A stretch of 64,000 bases of DNA from Ancrocorticia sp047501485 (GCA_047501485.1 JAZDRN010000012.1:19729-83728); one strand, 5' to 3'. Positions 26,682 through 36,067 are shown, counted from the stretch's first letter. The notes: a model not told the origin generated them from the sequence alone. Translations and numbers: made by a program.

Positions 26682-26723
26682 GTTGGGGGCGGGGACGAAC
26701 AGTTGACCGTCCCCGCCCCCAAC
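26682..26723. terminator. Perfect 15-bp hairpin ahead of deoR
   Basis: GTTGGGGGCGGGGAC and its exact complement enclose a 12-nt loop in the 207-nt gap between the aldolase stop and the deoR start. It can end the metabolic transcript, or act as an attenuator that limits read-through into the regulator gene. There is no U-tract on the leftward strand. Confidence 0.65.
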
Positions 26724-26873
26724 CTGCGTCGCATCTCATGGTGAGAGTCGCCGGAGCTTGCTATTTTATTCGGTCACATCGATCTATTCAGCCCCGCCGG
26801 GACCGGTATGGGATAGATGGGATAGCCAGTACCGACAGACGGTTTGCCCAGCCGATCTATACCCACAGCCGAT

Positions 26874-27530
26874 CTAGTTGCCGTCGGCGGCCGACTTCTT
26901 CGTGTAGCCGGACATGCCCGAGCTTGCCTGGTCCATCTCCGCGTCGGTCAGGAGTTTGATGGGCAGGCCCGTCGCGAGTGCACGTAGCTGGATCTCGCAC
27001 ACATACTCCAGGTAAGGCAACATATCGAGCGCCTTATCGAGGGTCGGCCCCACCGTGATCGCACCGTGGTTGGACATGAGGGCACCGGTCCGGCCCTGCA
27101 GCGCGGCGGTGACGTCCTTCGCGAGCTGATCGGTGCCGAATGTCGAGTACGGGGCAACCCTGATCGCTCCGCCGAAGAGCGCCGAATAGTAGTGACTCAA
27201 CGGGATCTCGTCTTGCACAACCAGGCCGAGGGCCGTGGAAGCCGGCGCGTGGTTGTGCGTGATGGCACCCGCATCGGTATTGGCGTAGACGCTCAGGTGC
27301 AGCGGGCACTCGGAGGAGGGCTTGTAGTTGCCCTCGATCTGCTTGCCACCCATCTCCACCACTGCGACATCGCCGGCCTGCATCTCCTCGTAGGGGACGG
27401 CAGACGGGGAGATCACCACGTGGTCTCCCACTCGGATCGAGACGTTTCCGGCTGTTCCCACCACGAGGCCTTTTTCGACCATCGCGAGGCAGGCATCGAC
27501 GATTTTCTGGCGCTCTGCTTGATACAGCAT
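26874..27530 (-). CDS. Class II aldolase (FucA-like)
   Basis: Zinc-dependent aldolase or epimerase of 218 residues from the L-fuculose-phosphate aldolase/AraD family. Visible are GTAGNVSIRVGDHVVISPSAVPYEEM (substrate phosphate loops), the zinc ligands in THNHAPAS (His-x-His), a late MLPYLEYVCEIQ helix, and the SNHGAIT segment. Family logic gives cleavage or epimerisation of a phosphorylated ketose. With the neighbouring kinase and dehydrogenase it completes a catabolic route for a rare sugar or sugar acid. The 229-nt gap upstream holds nothing I recognise. Confidence 0.9.
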   Translation of the reverse strand: MLYQAERQKIVDACLAMVEKGLVVGTAGNVSIRVGDHVVISPSAVPYEEMQAGDVAVVEMGGKQIEGNYKPSSECPLHLSVYANTDAGAITHNHAPASTALGLVVQDEIPLSHYYSALFGGAIRVAPYSTFGTDQLAKDVTAALQGRTGALMSNHGAITVGPTLDKALDMLPYLEYVCEIQLRALATGLPIKLLTDAEMDQASSGMSGYTKKSAADGN

Positions 27531-27759
27531 AAGTTTTGCATCCTAACCTTGTGTGAAGAGCAGGTCCTCCCGGGAGCATTTCGCGACACCGTTCAGCTCC
27601 TGGTGGAGGCAAACCTTGCGTTGCGCCGGATAGCTCCCGGACCGGTCCTTCTCTATGGCTTCAATCTATGCCAGTTGTATGGACTTTGACGAGTTTTCGA
27701 TTGACAATGGCGGGCTCCTCTCGTGCGGGATCCCGCCTTCAGCGCACTCCTTGAGTCTT

Positions 27760-28830
27760 CTATCTTGCCCTTCTCTCCGTCCGTAGCGCGTCAGAGGCGA
27801 ACACCTCGGGATTGGCGCAATGGAGGGGTTTCCCGCCTTCCAAGAAGGAGGCGATATCCTCCGCCCCGATCGTGGCGGCCAGTTCCGCGGCCTGCTTGGA
27901 GGCACCGGCCAGATGCGGGGTCATGGTGACCCGAGGGGTGCTGAACAGCCGGTGACCAGCGGGAAGAGGCTCCTCCGGCAGGCAGTCGAACCCGGCGGCG
28001 AACAGATGGCCGGAATCCAGCGCGTCGGCGACGGCGTCGTAATCCAGCAAGCCCCCGCGGGCACAGTTGACCAGGATCGCACCTTCCGGCAGCAAGGCGA
28101 TCTGCTCGGCTCCGATCATGTTCTGGTTCTCCGCGGTCAGACGCGAGTGCAGGGTGAGAACCGAGGCCCGTACGAGCATCGAGTTCAGATCCTCTGCCAG
28201 TTCCATTCCCTCGTCCAAGGCTGAGGCTTCCACCCACGGATCATAGACGACGACGTGAGCGCCCATCGCGGCCAGGATTCTCGCCACCCGGGAACCTACT
28301 GCGCCATACCCGCATACACCCACGGTCTTCCCCGAGATCTCGGGACCGACCTGGTCGTAGTTGTAGTAATCCGAGCGCCACTGGCCAGCCTTCAGCTCCG
28401 CGTCACGCTGAGCGATCTGCCGGGCGGAGGCCATGATCATGGCGACCGAGTGTTCGGCCGTGGCGATCGCGTTCCTGCCGGGCGTGTAGCTGACGACGAC
28501 GCCGTGGCGGGTGGCCGCCTCTATATCCACGTTGACGGGCCCACCGCGGCAGATGGTGATGAGCTGAAGGTCTGGGCTTGCCGCGATCACCTTCTCCGAG
28601 AAGGGGTAGGTGTGGGAGAAGCAGACCTGCGCCCCCTGGAGGGCCGCTATCAACTGGTCTTCATCGCCGAAGGCCTCGCGTACCCCCGCGAAATCCCGGT
28701 AGGGCTCATTGGGCCAATTCGACTGCAGGTCCTTGAGCTCTACCGTCTCGGCTATGCGGGGTTGATCTTCCACCGCCCGGCGCAGCACCCCTGCGGTAAC
28801 GAACCCGTCCCCTGCGAGCAGGACAGCCAT
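27760..28830 (-). CDS. D-isomer-specific 2-hydroxyacid dehydrogenase (YoaD-like)
   Basis: NAD-dependent oxidoreductase of 356 residues. The catalytic halves flank the Rossmann domain, with GVCGYGAVGSRVARIL (GxGxxG, about 175-190), the hinge Asp in YDP, the catalytic Arg in NCARGGLLD, the Glu in FDCLPEEPLP, and the His in TPHLAGAS. The start is the ATG 2 nt after the kinase stop; the longer open frame upstream belongs to the kinase region. Placed after an FGGY kinase it resembles the YoaC/YoaD pairing of Bacillus, though the substrate is unknown. Confidence 0.92.
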   Translation of the reverse strand: MAVLLAGDGFVTAGVLRRAVEDQPRIAETVELKDLQSNWPNEPYRDFAGVREAFGDEDQLIAALQGAQVCFSHTYPFSEKVIAASPDLQLITICRGGPVNVDIEAATRHGVVVSYTPGRNAIATAEHSVAMIMASARQIAQRDAELKAGQWRSDYYNYDQVGPEISGKTVGVCGYGAVGSRVARILAAMGAHVVVYDPWVEASALDEGMELAEDLNSMLVRASVLTLHSRLTAENQNMIGAEQIALLPEGAILVNCARGGLLDYDAVADALDSGHLFAAGFDCLPEEPLPAGHRLFSTPRVTMTPHLAGASKQAAELAATIGAEDIASFLEGGKPLHCANPEVFASDALRTERRAR

Positions 28831-28831
28831 C

Positions 28832-30347
28832 TCAGGCCTCGCTCTCTCGGCGCAGGCTGCGCATCTGCGGCCACACCGGCTGGATGGCCTTGCGGGCGGC
28901 CACGTACACCTCGTGGGTGCGGCGGTAGATATCGTAGTTGTCCGGGTTGGGGAGGTATTCCTCCATGCCCGTCTTGAGCATCTCCGCCGCGGCCGCGACA
29001 TCGGACGCCTCTCCGGCCGAGACCAGCGCCAGCACGGCGGCGCCGCGGGCTCCAGCCTCCGGCGCCTCCTGCCGGATCACGCGCTGGCCGGTGGCATCGG
29101 CGAGGATCTCGCACAGCAGTTGCGAACGGAAGCCGCCGCCGGAGACCACGAGGTCGCCATCCATCTGAAGGGTGTCGATGCATTCGATCAGCGAGAAGGC
29201 CACGCCCTCATAGACCGAACGCAGCACGTGGGAGGTGGGGGGTGGTCAGGGACATTCCCATCCACGAGGCGGAGGCCGCCGTGTCGAGGAATGGAGCGCG
29301 CTCTCCACCCGGCGATGCGTAGGGCAGGTAGACGACGCCACCCGAGCCCGAGGGAGCGGTGCGAGCCTCCTCCTCGATGTCCTCCCAGGAGCGATCGGAG
29401 AAGCCAAGCACCTGCCGGATCCAGTCGAGGTTCGGCGTGCCCGTCATCGGGACGAGGAACTCGAGCACCTGCTTTCCACGGCCGGTGGCCAGCACCATCG
29501 AGACCTGCGAGCGGCGGGACTGCGCATCCGGCAGAAGTGCGCCGACGAAGCCGGTGGTACCGAGGATCAACCAGCCCTCGCCGTCGTTTACGGCGCTGAG
29601 GCCCGCGCCGGTCACGGCGACGTCGATCATGCCCACTCCCACCGGGGTGCCCGCGGGGATGCCGGTTTCATCGGCTGCCTGCGCGGAGACCACCCCGCCG
29701 GGGCCATCGGCGGGGACGATGGGAGGAAGCAGGCGCAGAGCGTCCGGCATACCAAGCGCATCGGCCATGTCCCGCGAGTACTCCATGGTGTCGACGTTGA
29801 GGAACGTGCGCGAGGCTTCGGTGTAATCGGTGAGACGCTCACCGGTCAGGCGGAAGCGCAGCCAATCCTTGCAATACAGATGGGTTGCCGAGCGCTCGAT
29901 GATCTCGGGGTTCTTCTCCTTGAACTCCTCGTAGAGAACCGGGAAGAGCCCACCGAACACCGTGGTTCCCGATGTCTGCAGGACCTTATCTGCCTTCCCA
30001 TTGGCCACCCACTCGTTCACGCGTTCGGAGGCGCGGCCATCGAGCCATGTCGCCGCGGGGCGGGTGGGGACGCCGGCCTCATCGACCAGCCAGGCGCCGT
30101 CCCCCTGCCCGGTGAGTCCGATGGCGACGACGTCGTCGTCCGGGCATTGGGCACGGACCTCGCGGAGGCACGCGGCGACTCCCTGCCAGATGGCTTCCAT
30201 GTCCTGTTCGGCCTCGCCCAGCTTGCCGTAGTTGACCGGAATGGATTCGTGATGGGTGGCGCGGATGCCGCCCGAAAGGTCGAAGGCTACCGCCTTGACA
30301 GCTGTGGTGCCGCCATCGACTCCGATGACGATCTTTTCACCGCTCAT
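28832..30347 (-). pseudogene. FGGY-family carbohydrate kinase, frameshifted
   Basis: Sugar kinase whose N-terminal 370 residues (IGVDGGTTAVKAVAFD, GLTGQGDG, WLDGRA, then LGTTGFVGA) and C-terminal 130 residues (SVYEGVAFSLIECID, then VVSGGGFRSQLLCEILADATG) lie in different frames. The break is in a run of six G on the plus strand (29237-29242); removing one G restores one 504-residue FGGY kinase, the normal family length, across a smooth SLTT-P-TSHVLRS junction. Because homopolymers elsewhere in the window are unreliable, a sequencing error is at least as likely as a real mutation. AAGGAGAT precedes the ATG. Proposed role: phosphorylation of the pathway sugar. Confidence 0.85.
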
Positions 30348-30386
30348 GGACTATCTCCTTAGTTCGGCACTTCTTCGTGCGTGACA

Positions 30387-30417
30387 AGTATATTCACATA
30401 AGTTTCATGATTGCCAA
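30387..30417 (-). promoter_or_regulatory. Promoter of the kinase operon
   Basis: Reading leftward, TTGGCA is followed after 19 nt by TATACT (or after 17 nt by AATATA) in an AT-rich stretch that contrasts with the GC-rich genes around it. This is the expected site for DeoR control. Confidence 0.45.
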
Positions 30418-30568
30418 CACTTTTTTCATTTAATTTTCACGGCTGCTGATTCGCGAGAATATCTCACGCATCGCGGGGAGGGAGAACCCGAGCCAAGGGA
30501 TACGAAATAGAAGCGGATGCTGCCCATGAGCGAACGAGGAACCTGCCGAGAACCCTCTGCCGCGGGGC

Positions 30569-31225
30569 TCAACCGGCAAGCAGCACTACTGCCATCGCTA
30601 TGAGAACGACGGCGATACCGGCGTCCACGTACTGCCAGGCTCGCGGGGTGCGCAGCCATTTTCCCAGGTAACGCGCTCCGTAGCCGAGGGCGAGGAACCA
30701 AACGGCGCTCGCGGTCATGGCACCCGCGGCGAATATCCAACGCGCCTGCCCGTGAGTTGCCGCAAGCGATCCGATGAGCACCACGGTGTCTAGATAGACG
30801 CCCGGATTGAGCCAGGTGAAGGCCAGCGTCTGCAGCGCGACGACGACTACCGCACTGCCGGAGACGCTCTGCCGCGGGATGACCCGCCGTTCGGCGGAGG
30901 CCTTGTTCCCCGCGACCGGCTCCCCATCGGCAATCATCCCCTGCCCCGAGGGATTGAGAGCACGGCGCGCGGCGAAGGCCGCGTACGTGAGCAAGAAGAG
31001 CGCCCCGCCCCACCGAGCCGCCGTCATCAGCCAGGGAATATCGTTGACGAGTCTTCCAAGGCCGGCGACTCCCACCGCCACGAGCAGAACGTCCGAGAAG
31101 ATGCAGATGAAGATGACGAGGGTCGTATGCTGGCGGCGGATCCCCTGGCGCAGAACGAAGACGTTCTGCGCACCCAAGGCGACGATCAGAGAGAGCATCG
31201 TCAGGAGACCAGAAACATAACTCAC
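30569..31225 (-). CDS. LysE/ArgO-type amino-acid exporter
   Basis: Membrane exporter of 218 residues with five or six hydrophobic helices. The N-terminus shows LTMLSLIVALGAQNVFVLRQGIRRQ, the LysE family's conserved Gly-Ala-Gln-Asn signature, and WLNPGVYLDTVVLIGS in the fourth helix. It probably exports lysine or arginine. No LysG-type regulator is adjacent. About 340 nt without a gene separate it from the kinase operon once the kinase promoter is included, and nothing else is seen there. Confidence 0.93.
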   Translation of the reverse strand: MSYVSGLLTMLSLIVALGAQNVFVLRQGIRRQHTTLVIFICIFSDVLLVAVGVAGLGRLVNDIPWLMTAARWGGALFLLTYAAFAARRALNPSGQGMIADGEPVAGNKASAERRVIPRQSVSGSAVVVVALQTLAFTWLNPGVYLDTVVLIGSLAATHGQARWIFAAGAMTASAVWFLALGYGARYLGKWLRTPRAWQYVDAGIAVVLIAMAVVLLAG

Positions 31226-31239
31226 CGCCCCATGCTATT

Positions 31240-32115
31240 TCACATCTCGTCGAGGAACTCCACGATCATCCCCACAACCGGCGAGGCGCTCCTGATCATC
31301 GCCTCATGCCCGTGGCCCTTCGCCTCGGCGTATCGCGCTCCGGGAATCAGTTCGGCGACCTCCTTGACCCACGAACTGGGGCACACCCAGTCGTCTTCTC
31401 CCCGCAGTACCAGGGTGGGCGTCGTGATCCTGGGGAGGATGGTCTCCACCTTGTGGTGCAGCATTACGTTGAGGACCTTGAGGAACCACAACGGGTTCGC
31501 CTTCAGGTATTGGATGAAACCGTTGGCCAGCACGCGTAGCGACTCATCGTAGAGGTCCTGAACCATCCGCATAACCTGACGAGTCGCCGTGCGCTCGGAG
31601 GCGTTGACCGTCGGGGCGATGAGGACGAGTGCGTCAACGCTGTTGAGATGGCGCGCGGCGGCCTCCACGGCCACTTCCGTTCCCATCGAGTGCCCGACCA
31701 GGACGATCTCCTGCGGCGGGCTATCCTGGCGTACAACGTTCTCGATGAAAGCGGCCAGCAGGTCTCCGTAATGCGTCATGCTCCACGACTGCGTGGGTCG
31801 CGGCGAATCGCCGAATCCCGGCAGATCCACGCCGTAGACTCTGCCCGAGCGTGCTAGGGCGGCCGCCAGGCGGGCGAAGACCGCCCGTCCCATACCGATC
31901 CCGTGGACCAGAACGTACGCTCGCCGCCGGGGCCTGCCCATTCGGGTGTAGACCATCATGGCGTCATCATCGGAGAACGTCGACGTGAGCGGAGCATCGT
32001 CCCGCGAGTCCAGGCGAGCCGGGGAACCGCCGCGCGTGGCCGAAAGGGGCTTGCCCTTGGCAAGCCCGACATCATGCCAGAGACCGCCGAGCTTATCTGG
32101 AAACAGAGAGACCAT
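31240..32115 (-). CDS. Alpha/beta hydrolase
   Basis: Hydrolase of up to 291 residues. It shows the oxyanion region LVHGIGMG (about 78-85), the nucleophile elbow VGHSMGTEVA with Ser near 151, an Asp in LRGEDDWV, and the catalytic His in EAKGHGHEA near the C-terminus. A 65-residue N-terminal part rich in Asp and Ser is not recognised, so the real start may lie downstream. The flavodoxin-like gene ends 21 nt upstream, and the LysE gene follows within 15 nt, so these may share a transcript. Substrate unknown. Confidence 0.86.
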   Translation of the reverse strand: MVSLFPDKLGGLWHDVGLAKGKPLSATRGGSPARLDSRDDAPLTSTFSDDDAMMVYTRMGRPRRRAYVLVHGIGMGRAVFARLAAALARSGRVYGVDLPGFGDSPRPTQSWSMTHYGDLLAAFIENVVRQDSPPQEIVLVGHSMGTEVAVEAAARHLNSVDALVLIAPTVNASERTATRQVMRMVQDLYDESLRVLANGFIQYLKANPLWFLKVLNVMLHHKVETILPRITTPTLVLRGEDDWVCPSSWVKEVAELIPGARYAEAKGHGHEAMIRSASPVVGMIVEFLDEM

Positions 32116-32135
32116 CGCGAAAAGCTTCCCGAAGC

Positions 32136-32690
32136 TCAGGATCCGGCCAGCATGTCGCGTGCCTTCGCCACGAGCGGCTCGATGTCCTCGCGTGAGGAGT
32201 GATCATAGCCCTCGGCTATCCGGTCGGCCACTGCCTCGGCCCACTCGCCACGGTCACGATACTTCTGGACGCGCTTCGAGAAGACCTTCAGCAATGCGTA
32301 TTCCGGCTTGTTCAGTCCCTCGTAGCGCACGCCGGCCTCGAAGTAGAAGAAGGGGTAGCGATCCTTCGCCAGCTCCTCCTTGGTGAAGGTAGCGGCCGGG
32401 ACTTTCCAGTCCCTGTCGGGATGCTGCGGAGTCCCGCCATTCGCCCACACGATGACCTTGGCCGAATCCTCCAACCCCGCCGCCTTGAGCTGCTTACGGA
32501 AATCGGAGAAGCCCCGCATGATGGACATGCGGACGCCCGCACCGAAGACGATCAGATCGTAGGAGTCGAGTTTCAAGCTCTTTATCTCGGCGAAAGGCAC
32601 CAATTCCGCCCCGAGGTCCTCCGCGATCCACTCGCCGTAGGTGCGCGAGAATCCGGTGACGGTGTTGTAGATAACGACGACTTTAGCCAT
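32136..32690 (-). CDS. Flavodoxin-domain protein
   Basis: FMN-binding electron carrier or quinone/porphyrin oxidoreductase-like protein of 184 residues. The phosphate loop is VIYNTVTGFSRTYGEWIAEDL (residues about 6-26), where the flavodoxin T/S-x-T-G-x-T pattern is slightly altered; the isoalloxazine region is VFGAGVRMSIMRGFSDFRK. HemG-like and menaquinone-dependent forms share this layout. GGAG lies 6 nt before the ATG. The remaining C-terminal helices are charged. Confidence 0.85.
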   Translation of the reverse strand: MAKVVVIYNTVTGFSRTYGEWIAEDLGAELVPFAEIKSLKLDSYDLIVFGAGVRMSIMRGFSDFRKQLKAAGLEDSAKVIVWANGGTPQHPDRDWKVPAATFTKEELAKDRYPFFYFEAGVRYEGLNKPEYALLKVFSKRVQKYRDRGEWAEAVADRIAEGYDHSSREDIEPLVAKARDMLAGS

Positions 32691-32827
32691 GGCGTACTCC
32701 TCACAATGCCGCCGGTTCACCGCGGCATCGATGCAGTTGGAAGAATTCGATTCGATTGAATTCTAGTGCGGCTACAGGGCGGGGCCTTACCACCGGAGTC
32801 GCAAACCAACGGCCTCATCGACTCTCC

Positions 32828-33361
32828 TCACTCCTGCGGGTGGACGGCCTCATGCTCCAGCAGGTTCTTCTTGATGCCGAGGCCGTAGCGGAACCCTCCC
32901 AGGCTGCCGTCGGAACGAAGAACCCGGTGGCAAGGCACGAACAGGGCCGCGGCATTGCATGCGCAGGCGGAGGCTGCGGCGCGGACCGCAGCGGGACGGC
33001 CCGCACGATTCGCGTACTCGGTGTAGGTCACCGGTTCCCCCGGCCGGACATCTCGCAGCACATCCCAGGCGTGAGTGCGGAATTCACCGGAGCGTTGGAG
33101 AACGGCGATGCGACGCGGCGCATCGAGGTCGCCCGCGTAATACTCCCGCACGGCAGCGACGGCGGCGGCGATGGGCTGTTCCTCGTCGCAGGGAGCGACC
33201 TGGCGGATGGCCGAGGGCTCGGGGCGCAGCGTGGCATGGATAAGCGCAATGAGGGATGCAATGTCATCCGTCCAGCCCGAGGCGAGGACGACTGCACCGT
33301 CCGTGACGATGCTGAATGGCCCGTCCGGAGTGTTCAGGGTTGTGGAGAATACGTTGCTCAT
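32828..33361 (-). CDS. ogt: Methylated-DNA-protein-cysteine methyltransferase
   Basis: Suicide DNA-repair protein that takes O6-methyl from guanine onto its own Cys. The 177-residue product contains VTYTEYANRAG (helix-turn-helix) and the active site VPCHRVLRSDGSLGGF near residues 143-158. The methionine at MSNVFSTTLNTPDGPF is where homology starts; the longer open frame upstream is not supported. It lies just downstream of the Ada-AlkA gene, in the same direction, so the two alkylation-repair genes probably form one operon. Confidence 0.94.
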   Translation of the reverse strand: MSNVFSTTLNTPDGPFSIVTDGAVVLASGWTDDIASLIALIHATLRPEPSAIRQVAPCDEEQPIAAAVAAVREYYAGDLDAPRRIAVLQRSGEFRTHAWDVLRDVRPGEPVTYTEYANRAGRPAAVRAAASACACNAAALFVPCHRVLRSDGSLGGFRYGLGIKKNLLEHEAVHPQE

Positions 33362-33458
33362 CGGTGCTCCTAGAAGATGGGGCCAAAGCTGGGTTTCGGG
33401 TTGGATGGGCGTCCGGCGATGCGGACGTGTGGAGCGAAAGGGAACGCACAATCGCTCA

Positions 33459-35096
33459 TCAGGGCGGCGGGGGTTGCGCACCTCTCGTGCTATCCGGTGC
33501 ACCAGAGGGGCGCGCCGCCACCAGCGCGGCCTGCCACACATGCATCGCGGCATAGGTCCGCCACGGAGCCCAGCCGGTTGCGATCCGCGCGAGCGAGCGC
33601 TGGCCCTCGCGCGCGGGAAGATCTCGACCCACCAGGCCGAGAGACCTGGCGCCCGATAGCAGCGCCGCGTCGCCCTCCAGCCAGAGGTCAGGATCGCCGA
33701 GTACCCTCATGGAGATATAGGAGGCACTCCAGGGGCCGATCCTGGGCTGTCTCATCAGCACATCGCGCATGGCTTCCGTCTCCATGCCCGCATGAAGCAG
33801 CAGATCCCCATCGGCCATCGCACTGGTGATGCCACGGATCGCGTTGACCGATTGGGCGGGCAGGCGCAACGGACGTCCCGGATCCGTCGAGGACGTGACC
33901 GGCAGACCTTCGGCGATCTGGAGCGAGGTGGGAAACAGCCGTGACAGCCCCGCGATCGACGACGAATAGTGCGAACCCAACCGTTCCGCCAGACGGCTTA
34001 GATGACCGGTAGCCGCACGCACGGAGATCTGCTGGCCGATCATCGCCCGGACGACCATCTCTTCCGCATCGACGGCTCCCGGCACCCGGATGCCGGGAAC
34101 ACCCGCGACAAGGGGCGCGAGAACCGGGTCCGAACCCAGGGCGGCATCGGTCGCCACAGGATCGGCGTCGAGGTCGAGGAGCCTTCTGATACGGGATACC
34201 GCCGGGGCCACATCGGCCAACGAGCTCAGCTCGAGATGCGCCGTCAGCTTCCATTGCGGATTGGCTCCGTTCGATCGCCGACGGCGCTCGGCCACCCGCG
34301 CGGTGACGTCGAAAGCTCCGGGTCCGTGGGGCAGAACGAGGGTACGAGCGTAATGCAGGTCGTCGTCGTCGATACCGACGGCTTCGATTCCACCGATGGC
34401 GCGAGCCGCCAGGAAGCCGAAGATCCCTGGAGCATCGAAAGGCTGGCGAACCGGGAGATCGATATCGATGTGCAGCTGTTCAGAATTCTCACGCCGCGAC
34501 GGTTCGAAACGCACGGACTTCGCGCGCAGGGCACGTGGGCTGAGGGCGAATACGTCGTCAACGGTCTGGTTGAATTGACGCACCGATCCGAAGCCTGCCG
34601 CGAAGGCGACCTCGGACATGCCCAGATCCGTTCCCACGAGCAACGCCCGCGCGGACTGAGCGCGCCGCGCCCGAGCAAGGGCCTGCGGGCCGGCGCCCAA
34701 CTCGGCCGTCAGCAGGCGATGAATGTGGCGGGGCGTGTAGCCCAACCTCGTCGCAAGCCCTTCCACGCCCTCGCGGTCCACCACCCCGTCGAAGATCAAC
34801 CGCATCGCGCGGCCCGCGACATCGCGCCGTGAATTCCACTCCGGGCTCTCAGGAGCGGCCTCGGGCACACAACGTTTGCATGCACGGAAGCCCGCTTCAT
34901 GCGCCGCGGCGGAGGTGAGGAAGAACCTGACGTTCTCCGGCTTCGGTGTACGCGCCGGGCACGAGGGGCGACAGTAGATCCCGGTGGATATCACCGCGGT
35001 GTAGAACTGGCCGTCGAAACGCGAATCGCGCGAAGAGATGGCCCGATACCGCTCCTCGAAGCGTTCGTCGAAAAAGGGGCCATCCATGTTCTTCAT
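33459..35096 (-). CDS. Ada-AlkA fusion: methyl sensor and 3-methyladenine glycosylase
   Basis: Multidomain alkylation-damage protein of about 545 residues. The Ada N-domain (about 10-80) has the four zinc/methyl-acceptor Cys in YCRPSCP and CKRC. An AraC-type helix-turn-helix follows (about 90-190: VEGLATRLGYTPRHIHRLL, SEVAFAAGFGSVRQFNQTV). The C-terminal AlkA part (about 205-520) ends with the HhH motif and catalytic Asp in RIGPWSASYISMRVLGDPDLWLEGDAAL. It combines sensing of methyl-phosphotriesters, transcription control and base excision, and likely activates itself and ogt. Two ATGs (35096 and 35087) are possible; neither has a clear ribosome site. Confidence 0.92.
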   Translation of the reverse strand: MKNMDGPFFDERFEERYRAISSRDSRFDGQFYTAVISTGIYCRPSCPARTPKPENVRFFLTSAAAHEAGFRACKRCVPEAAPESPEWNSRRDVAGRAMRLIFDGVVDREGVEGLATRLGYTPRHIHRLLTAELGAGPQALARARRAQSARALLVGTDLGMSEVAFAAGFGSVRQFNQTVDDVFALSPRALRAKSVRFEPSRRENSEQLHIDIDLPVRQPFDAPGIFGFLAARAIGGIEAVGIDDDDLHYARTLVLPHGPGAFDVTARVAERRRRSNGANPQWKLTAHLELSSLADVAPAVSRIRRLLDLDADPVATDAALGSDPVLAPLVAGVPGIRVPGAVDAEEMVVRAMIGQQISVRAATGHLSRLAERLGSHYSSSIAGLSRLFPTSLQIAEGLPVTSSTDPGRPLRLPAQSVNAIRGITSAMADGDLLLHAGMETEAMRDVLMRQPRIGPWSASYISMRVLGDPDLWLEGDAALLSGARSLGLVGRDLPAREGQRSLARIATGWAPWRTYAAMHVWQAALVAARPSGAPDSTRGAQPPPP

Positions 35097-35195
35097 GTGT
35101 ACCAGTACAGCAGAAGGCCCCACAGTCCTCTAGCGGTTATCGGACATGACGGTGGTCTCGCGCTGTCGCGCCAGGTGGGAGTCCGATCGGCTGGA

Positions 35196-35963
35196 TCACG
35201 GCCGGTGCGGACGACGACGCCGCTTCTTCGACATTCGCGAGTACACCGAGGCGAGTACGAGAACCACCGCAACAGCCATGATCGCGTATTCGCGAATGGT
35301 TTCCATCTCGATACCCTCGCCGCCTGAAGCGCCGCGAGAGGGCTCGTAGCCGCCCGAACTCGCACACGCCTCAAGAGTATCCGCAAGCACCTCGCGATCC
35401 TCAGACGGAAGCGTCAGGCCGTGGCTGGAGACCACCGTGGTGAAGCGCTCAGCATACTCGCAGTGGAATCCAACGTTCTGGGGCATCCACTGGCCGGGGC
35501 CCTTGTCACCCTTCCCCTGGTTGGACGGGCCATCGACGGCAAGCAGATTCTCCGGATCGTTTGCGAACTCTATGCGCTGTTCCTGCGTCCACTGCCAAGC
35601 GCCATTGCGCCAGGCCCAGGACAACGGAACCACGTGATCGATCTGCACCTCGTTCGGGCTATCCCTCGTGAACTCGATGCGCCGGCCGGTGTACGGGTCA
35701 TCGAGCAGGCCACTGTAGACGGTCGCGCCACGGCAGCGCGAAGGGGCATCCCCGTACGGAACGTACTCCACTCCGGAGAGTTGCTGACCCAGGACGTCGT
35801 TTCTCGTATCGCAGCGGTTGCCATCCACATCCAGCCAGGCCTTGCCGAAATTCGCCTCGCGGCTATACGCCTCGGGAGGCTCCTGGGTGGTCTCCGGAAT
35901 CGAATCGAGAGTCGTCACGCCAACGACTGAAAGAACGGCGACAAGCAGGGGGAAGACTCGCAT
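35196..35963 (-). CDS. Exported HNH endonuclease family protein (DUF1524/GmrSD C-domain-like)
   Basis: A 255-residue protein with an N-terminal signal sequence (MRVFPLLVAVLSVVGVTTL) and a C-terminal hydrophobic helix (MAVAVVLVLASVYS) followed by an Arg/Lys-rich tail, so it should be tethered to the cell surface. The nuclease core has CDTRNDVL, the HNH His-Asp pair in VQIDHVVPLSWAW, the Asn of FANDPENLLAVDGPSNQGKGD and the P-x-W of GPGQWMPQ. Such proteins are widespread in Actinobacteria. An outward-facing nuclease could serve DNA uptake, nutrient scavenging or competition. It lies 104 nt downstream of the sortase gene in the same direction. Confidence 0.85.
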   Translation of the reverse strand: MRVFPLLVAVLSVVGVTTLDSIPETTQEPPEAYSREANFGKAWLDVDGNRCDTRNDVLGQQLSGVEYVPYGDAPSRCRGATVYSGLLDDPYTGRRIEFTRDSPNEVQIDHVVPLSWAWRNGAWQWTQEQRIEFANDPENLLAVDGPSNQGKGDKGPGQWMPQNVGFHCEYAERFTTVVSSHGLTLPSEDREVLADTLEACASSGGYEPSRGASGGEGIEMETIREYAIMAVAVVLVLASVYSRMSKKRRRRPHRP

Positions 35964-36067
35964 AAGGCCTCTCAGCCTACCCCGTCAGTTCTGCGGGGGC
36001 CTTTCAGCACGCCGTATATGCCGGTGCCATCGCGTGCCCGTTATCACTCCTTCCTGCGCGCGGTGTC

